From the NCBI GenBank assembly GCA_039714575.1, contig JBDLJE010000014.1:1-35415 (forward strand): a DNA stretch of 35,415 bases, in the 5' to 3' direction. Positions 32,939 to 35,415 of this stretch are shown one piece after another. Under the pieces are notes generated by a model. The model was not told the origin of the DNA and did no database searches. It worked only from the letters and a program-made list of their open reading frames with translations. The DNA comes from Sulfonitrofixus sp039714575 (GTDB taxonomy: Bacteria > Campylobacterota > Campylobacteria > Campylobacterales > Sulfurimonadaceae). Both the position numbers and the translations under genes were made by a program. Within the stretch, counting starts at the first letter, position 1; every line of letters starts with the position of its first letter.

Positions 32939-33025
32939 CTCTTAAAAACTTGAATATGGTTAAAAATAGAGGGAGTATGCTTTTTTAAGGTTCAGGTGGC
33001 GGGATAAAGACTAAAAATGGTAATA

Positions 33026-33064
33026 TATTAGAGTGAAAAATAGTATTTTACACCTGCTCTAATA
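33026..33064 (+). repeat. 8-base inverted repeat in the leader of the GGDEF-EAL gene
   Basis: TATTAGAG (33026-33033) and CTCTAATA (33057-33064) are perfect inverted copies 23 bases apart, with a further partly paired inner stretch (GTGAAAA with TTTTACAC). The structure lies 28 bases before the GTG start at 33092, and could form in the RNA leader or be a protein site. Confidence 0.4.
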
Positions 33065-33091
33065 GGTGATGCTAAACAGAGAGGGAGATGA

Positions 33092-35128
33092 GTGAAGGTC
33101 ACTATATTCGATAAACTGTTTCAATATTACAAGAATCTTTCAATAGCCAAAAAACTAAAATTCATGGGCGTTTCCACGGTTGTTCTTGTGGGAACGATAT
33201 CTGTCTTTTTTATTGTTGTCTATCAATACAATAATGAAAAATCTGTTCTTGAAAATCATGTCAAGACACTTACAATGGTCGTTGCCGACAACATAGCACC
33301 GGCTGTTTTGTTTGACGACACCGGACAGATCCATAAGATTTTACATTCTCTCCGTCACAAAGATGAGGTTCAACACGCTTATATATTAGATCAAAAGCAT
33401 AATGTCATAGGAACCTACCACAGTACGTTTGAACAAAGTCTGCACAAGAGGAGGATCGAAGATCTAAGCACAAACTCATCACAGCAGTGGAGAGGGCTCA
33501 AACTTTACACACTGGTCGCCATCGAAGCCGATAAAAAACAGGTAGGCTCTATTGTCCTGGTCGCTTCTATTTATGCCTTTATATATCAGATGCTTTTTGA
33601 GATACTTGTCTTAGTCCTTATTGTTGTGGCATCTATCTTGATAACATACAAGTACCGTGCACTTCTTAGAGATTCGATCCTTGATCCGATCGCACAGTTG
33701 AATACTTTGACCAGCAAGATCATTGAGACAAAGAACCTCAATAATAAGATCCCCGTCTACAGTCGCGATGAGATAGGGGAGCTGGCAGAAAACTTCAACA
33801 GTATGCTGGACGACCTGGACAAGACCCACACGGAACTCAATCGGCAAAAAGACTCTTTAGCCTTCAAAGCACATCATGACGCACTGACAGGACTGCCTAA
33901 CAGAGCACTCTTTAATGACCGTTTAGAACAGGCTATCAGCAAGGCGAGACGTCATAAAGAGAAGATAGCCCTGTTCTTTATCGACCTTGACCATTTTAAG
34001 CAGATCAATGACACACTCGGACATGAAGTGGGCGATGAGGTCTTAAAGTTTTTTGCCAAACGTCTGAATGCCAGTGTGCGGACGGAAGATACCATTGCAC
34101 GACTGGGCGGTGACGAGTTTATGGTCATTATGGAGAACCTGCAGAACCCCGAAGCCATCTCCGTTGTGGCAAACAAGATCGTCTCTATTGTTAAAGAGCC
34201 TATTGTCTTAAGCGAACAGACACTGAACCTGGGAACAAGTATCGGTATCAGCGTCTATCCTCAAAACGGTGAGACACCTGAAGTGCTGATAAAAAATGCT
34301 GATATCGCGATGTACAAAGCTAAAGATGAGGGTAGAGACAATTACCAGTTCTATACACCGGAGATGAAACAGCTTGCGCTTAAGCGTATGGAAGATGAGA
34401 CCAACTTGCGAAATGCTATTGAAAACGAGGAGTTGATACTCTATTATCTGCCACAATTTGACCTGAATCGTGATGAGATCTCGGGATTTGAAGTCGATAT
34501 AAAATGGCAGCATCCTCAAAACGGCCTTATTGACTTCAGCGACTTTAAACAGTTGGCAGTAGAGATGGGCGCATTTATGAAGATCGAAGAGTGGTTAGTT
34601 AAAGCGGCTGTAGAAGAAGCAGGAGAGTGGAAAGAGAGAAGAGTTTCGATGAAACGTATTATCTTAAACCTGTCGATGAAAATGGTGATGAAAAAAGAGT
34701 TTGCGACGCAGCTTAAAGATATGTTGTACAGAAACGGGTGCCGCCCGCAAGAGTTTGAGATAGGTGTGCGTGAAAGTGAACTTATAAACGACCAAGAGCG
34801 CACGATCGAGGTACTTCAAACGCTTATGGATATGGGGTTCAAAATAACGATCAATGATTTTGGTATTACGGATACATCACTGGTCTATTTGAGCCGTCTG
34901 CCTGTTCATAACATAAAAATAGCGCGTACTTTGATCACTGATGTTTCACAAAACAGTGTCGTTGTAAAAGCTATTGGCGCTTTAGCTGAAAGTATGGGGT
35001 TGAATTTGATCGCTGAAGGTGTTAAAACAAGTGCAGAAAAAGAGTTTTTACAAGATCATGGTTATGCTTTGATGCAGGGAGAACTTTTTGGCAGAGCTGT
35101 TTTGGCTGCTGAAATGAGTAACAAGTAG
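33092..35128 (+). CDS. Membrane CHASE8-HAMP-GGDEF-EAL protein with degenerate EAL domain
   Basis: The 678-residue protein has a membrane helix at about 25-45, a periplasmic CHASE8-like domain ('VADNIAPAVLFDDTGQIHKIL'), a second helix at about 165-185, a HAMP domain (about 190-245), GGDEF (about 265-420) and EAL (about 440-675). GGDEF is intact at 339-343 with NDTLGHEVGD, so it should make c-di-GMP. The EAL domain is altered: EVD for EAL at 467-469, NDFG for DDFG (Asn588), and EGVK for EGVE (Lys645). Phosphodiesterase activity is therefore doubtful. The start is a GTG preceded by GGGAG. Confidence 0.9.
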   Translation: MKVTIFDKLFQYYKNLSIAKKLKFMGVSTVVLVGTISVFFIVVYQYNNEKSVLENHVKTLTMVVADNIAPAVLFDDTGQIHKILHSLRHKDEVQHAYILDQKHNVIGTYHSTFEQSLHKRRIEDLSTNSSQQWRGLKLYTLVAIEADKKQVGSIVLVASIYAFIYQMLFEILVLVLIVVASILITYKYRALLRDSILDPIAQLNTLTSKIIETKNLNNKIPVYSRDEIGELAENFNSMLDDLDKTHTELNRQKDSLAFKAHHDALTGLPNRALFNDRLEQAISKARRHKEKIALFFIDLDHFKQINDTLGHEVGDEVLKFFAKRLNASVRTEDTIARLGGDEFMVIMENLQNPEAISVVANKIVSIVKEPIVLSEQTLNLGTSIGISVYPQNGETPEVLIKNADIAMYKAKDEGRDNYQFYTPEMKQLALKRMEDETNLRNAIENEELILYYLPQFDLNRDEISGFEVDIKWQHPQNGLIDFSDFKQLAVEMGAFMKIEEWLVKAAVEEAGEWKERRVSMKRIILNLSMKMVMKKEFATQLKDMLYRNGCRPQEFEIGVRESELINDQERTIEVLQTLMDMGFKITINDFGITDTSLVYLSRLPVHNIKIARTLITDVSQNSVVVKAIGALAESMGLNLIAEGVKTSAEKEFLQDHGYALMQGELFGRAVLAAEMSNK

Positions 35129-35223
35129 ATCGTTTTAGTGCAGATCACCCTCTATCTCCTTAAATTGGCCGCCTGAACTTTTTATTAAAGGGGATCTCTA
35201 AAGAAAGCGATGGTCAATTTAGA

Positions 35224-35229
35224 TATAAT
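35224..35229 (+). promoter_or_regulatory. Candidate -10 box of the rhodanese gene
   Basis: A perfect TATAAT lies 30 bases before the ATG at 35259, with the AAGG binding site between them. No clear -35 box is seen. Confidence 0.5.
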
Positions 35230-35258
35230 TTTACCAAATTATATTTATAAGGTATGCA

Positions 35259-35415
35259 ATGAGTATTAATGTGACTCCGGACAAAGAACTATTGGAAAAT
35301 TCAGACATGATCATCGTTGATATTCGTACTCCGGGTGAATGGGCACAGACAGGTGTGGTTCCCGGTTGTAAAACGATCATGTTCTTTGATGAACGTGGCG
35401 GCTACGATGCAGAGG
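35259..35415 (+). CDS. Rhodanese-domain protein, 5' part only
   Basis: The reading frame starts at the ATG at 35259 and runs off the window after 52 codons. The visible part, 'MSINVTPDKELLENSDMIIVDIRTPGEWAQTGVVPG', matches the first half of a rhodanese domain: the IVDIRTPGEW loop and the following 'GxVPG' (usually GHIPG). Such proteins transfer sulfane sulfur or act as sensors. The active-site loop, where the cysteine should be, lies beyond the window, so activity cannot be judged. No signal peptide is present in the visible part. Confidence 0.85.
   Translation, partial: MSINVTPDKELLENSDMIIVDIRTPGEWAQTGVVPGCKTIMFFDERGGYDAE

Overview
The window looks like a chromosomal segment of a Campylobacterota (epsilonproteobacterial) organism, most like the free-living Sulfurimonas/Sulfuricurvum type. 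This rests on gene order and protein features recalled from that group: obgE-proB-fmt-birA-parA-parB running straight into a split ATP synthase operon (b', b, delta, alpha, gamma, beta, epsilon, without a and c); then tolQ-tolR-TonB/TolA-like-tolB-pal-cpoB; then slyD, fabD, mtnN and a TtcA-like gene; and many c-di-GMP and hybrid-kinase signalling genes. No mobile element, CRISPR array, rRNA or tRNA was found. Coding density is very high, and only one gap between genes exceeds 300 bases (8544-8879).

Region 1 (1-5032) holds a small lipoprotein, dapE, a minus-strand pair (M20 amidohydrolase, then an ATPase-GNAT fusion overlapping it by 8 bases), and a plus-strand pair (periplasmic thioredoxin-like protein and a RidA protein). 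Region 2 (5034-10304) has two divergent signalling genes: a 1169-residue FIST-PAS-PAS hybrid histidine kinase and an HD-GYP protein whose periplasmic sensor carries a c-type haem motif.

Region 3 (10305-16334) starts with a structured leader in front of rplU-rpmA. It is followed by obgE, proB, fmt, birA, parA and parB, most joined by 1-4 base overlaps and apparently one operon. Region 4 (16335-22288) is the F1Fo ATP synthase operon. Region 5 (22293-27021) is the Tol-Pal envelope system. Region 6 (27268-31674) holds slyD, a degenerate AAA+/Fis protein, fabD, a nitrilase-family enzyme, mtnN and a TtcA-like enzyme, nearly all overlapping.

Region 7 (31671-35415) has a minus-strand PEGA/DUF1566 lipoprotein, a divergent CHASE8-HAMP-GGDEF-EAL protein with a degenerate EAL domain, and the start of a rhodanese gene cut by the window edge.

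The most interesting non-coding signal is the rplU leader (about 10346-10578). A terminator-like hairpin 33 bases before the rplU start codon is mutually exclusive with an 11-base-pair long-range helix, the layout of an attenuator. The most interesting proteins are the haem-c HD-GYP sensor, the ATPase-GNAT fusion, the AAA+/Fis protein lacking GAFTGA, and the TtcA-like protein that has lost a cluster-ligand cysteine. All function calls come from reading motifs and context; no database search was possible.
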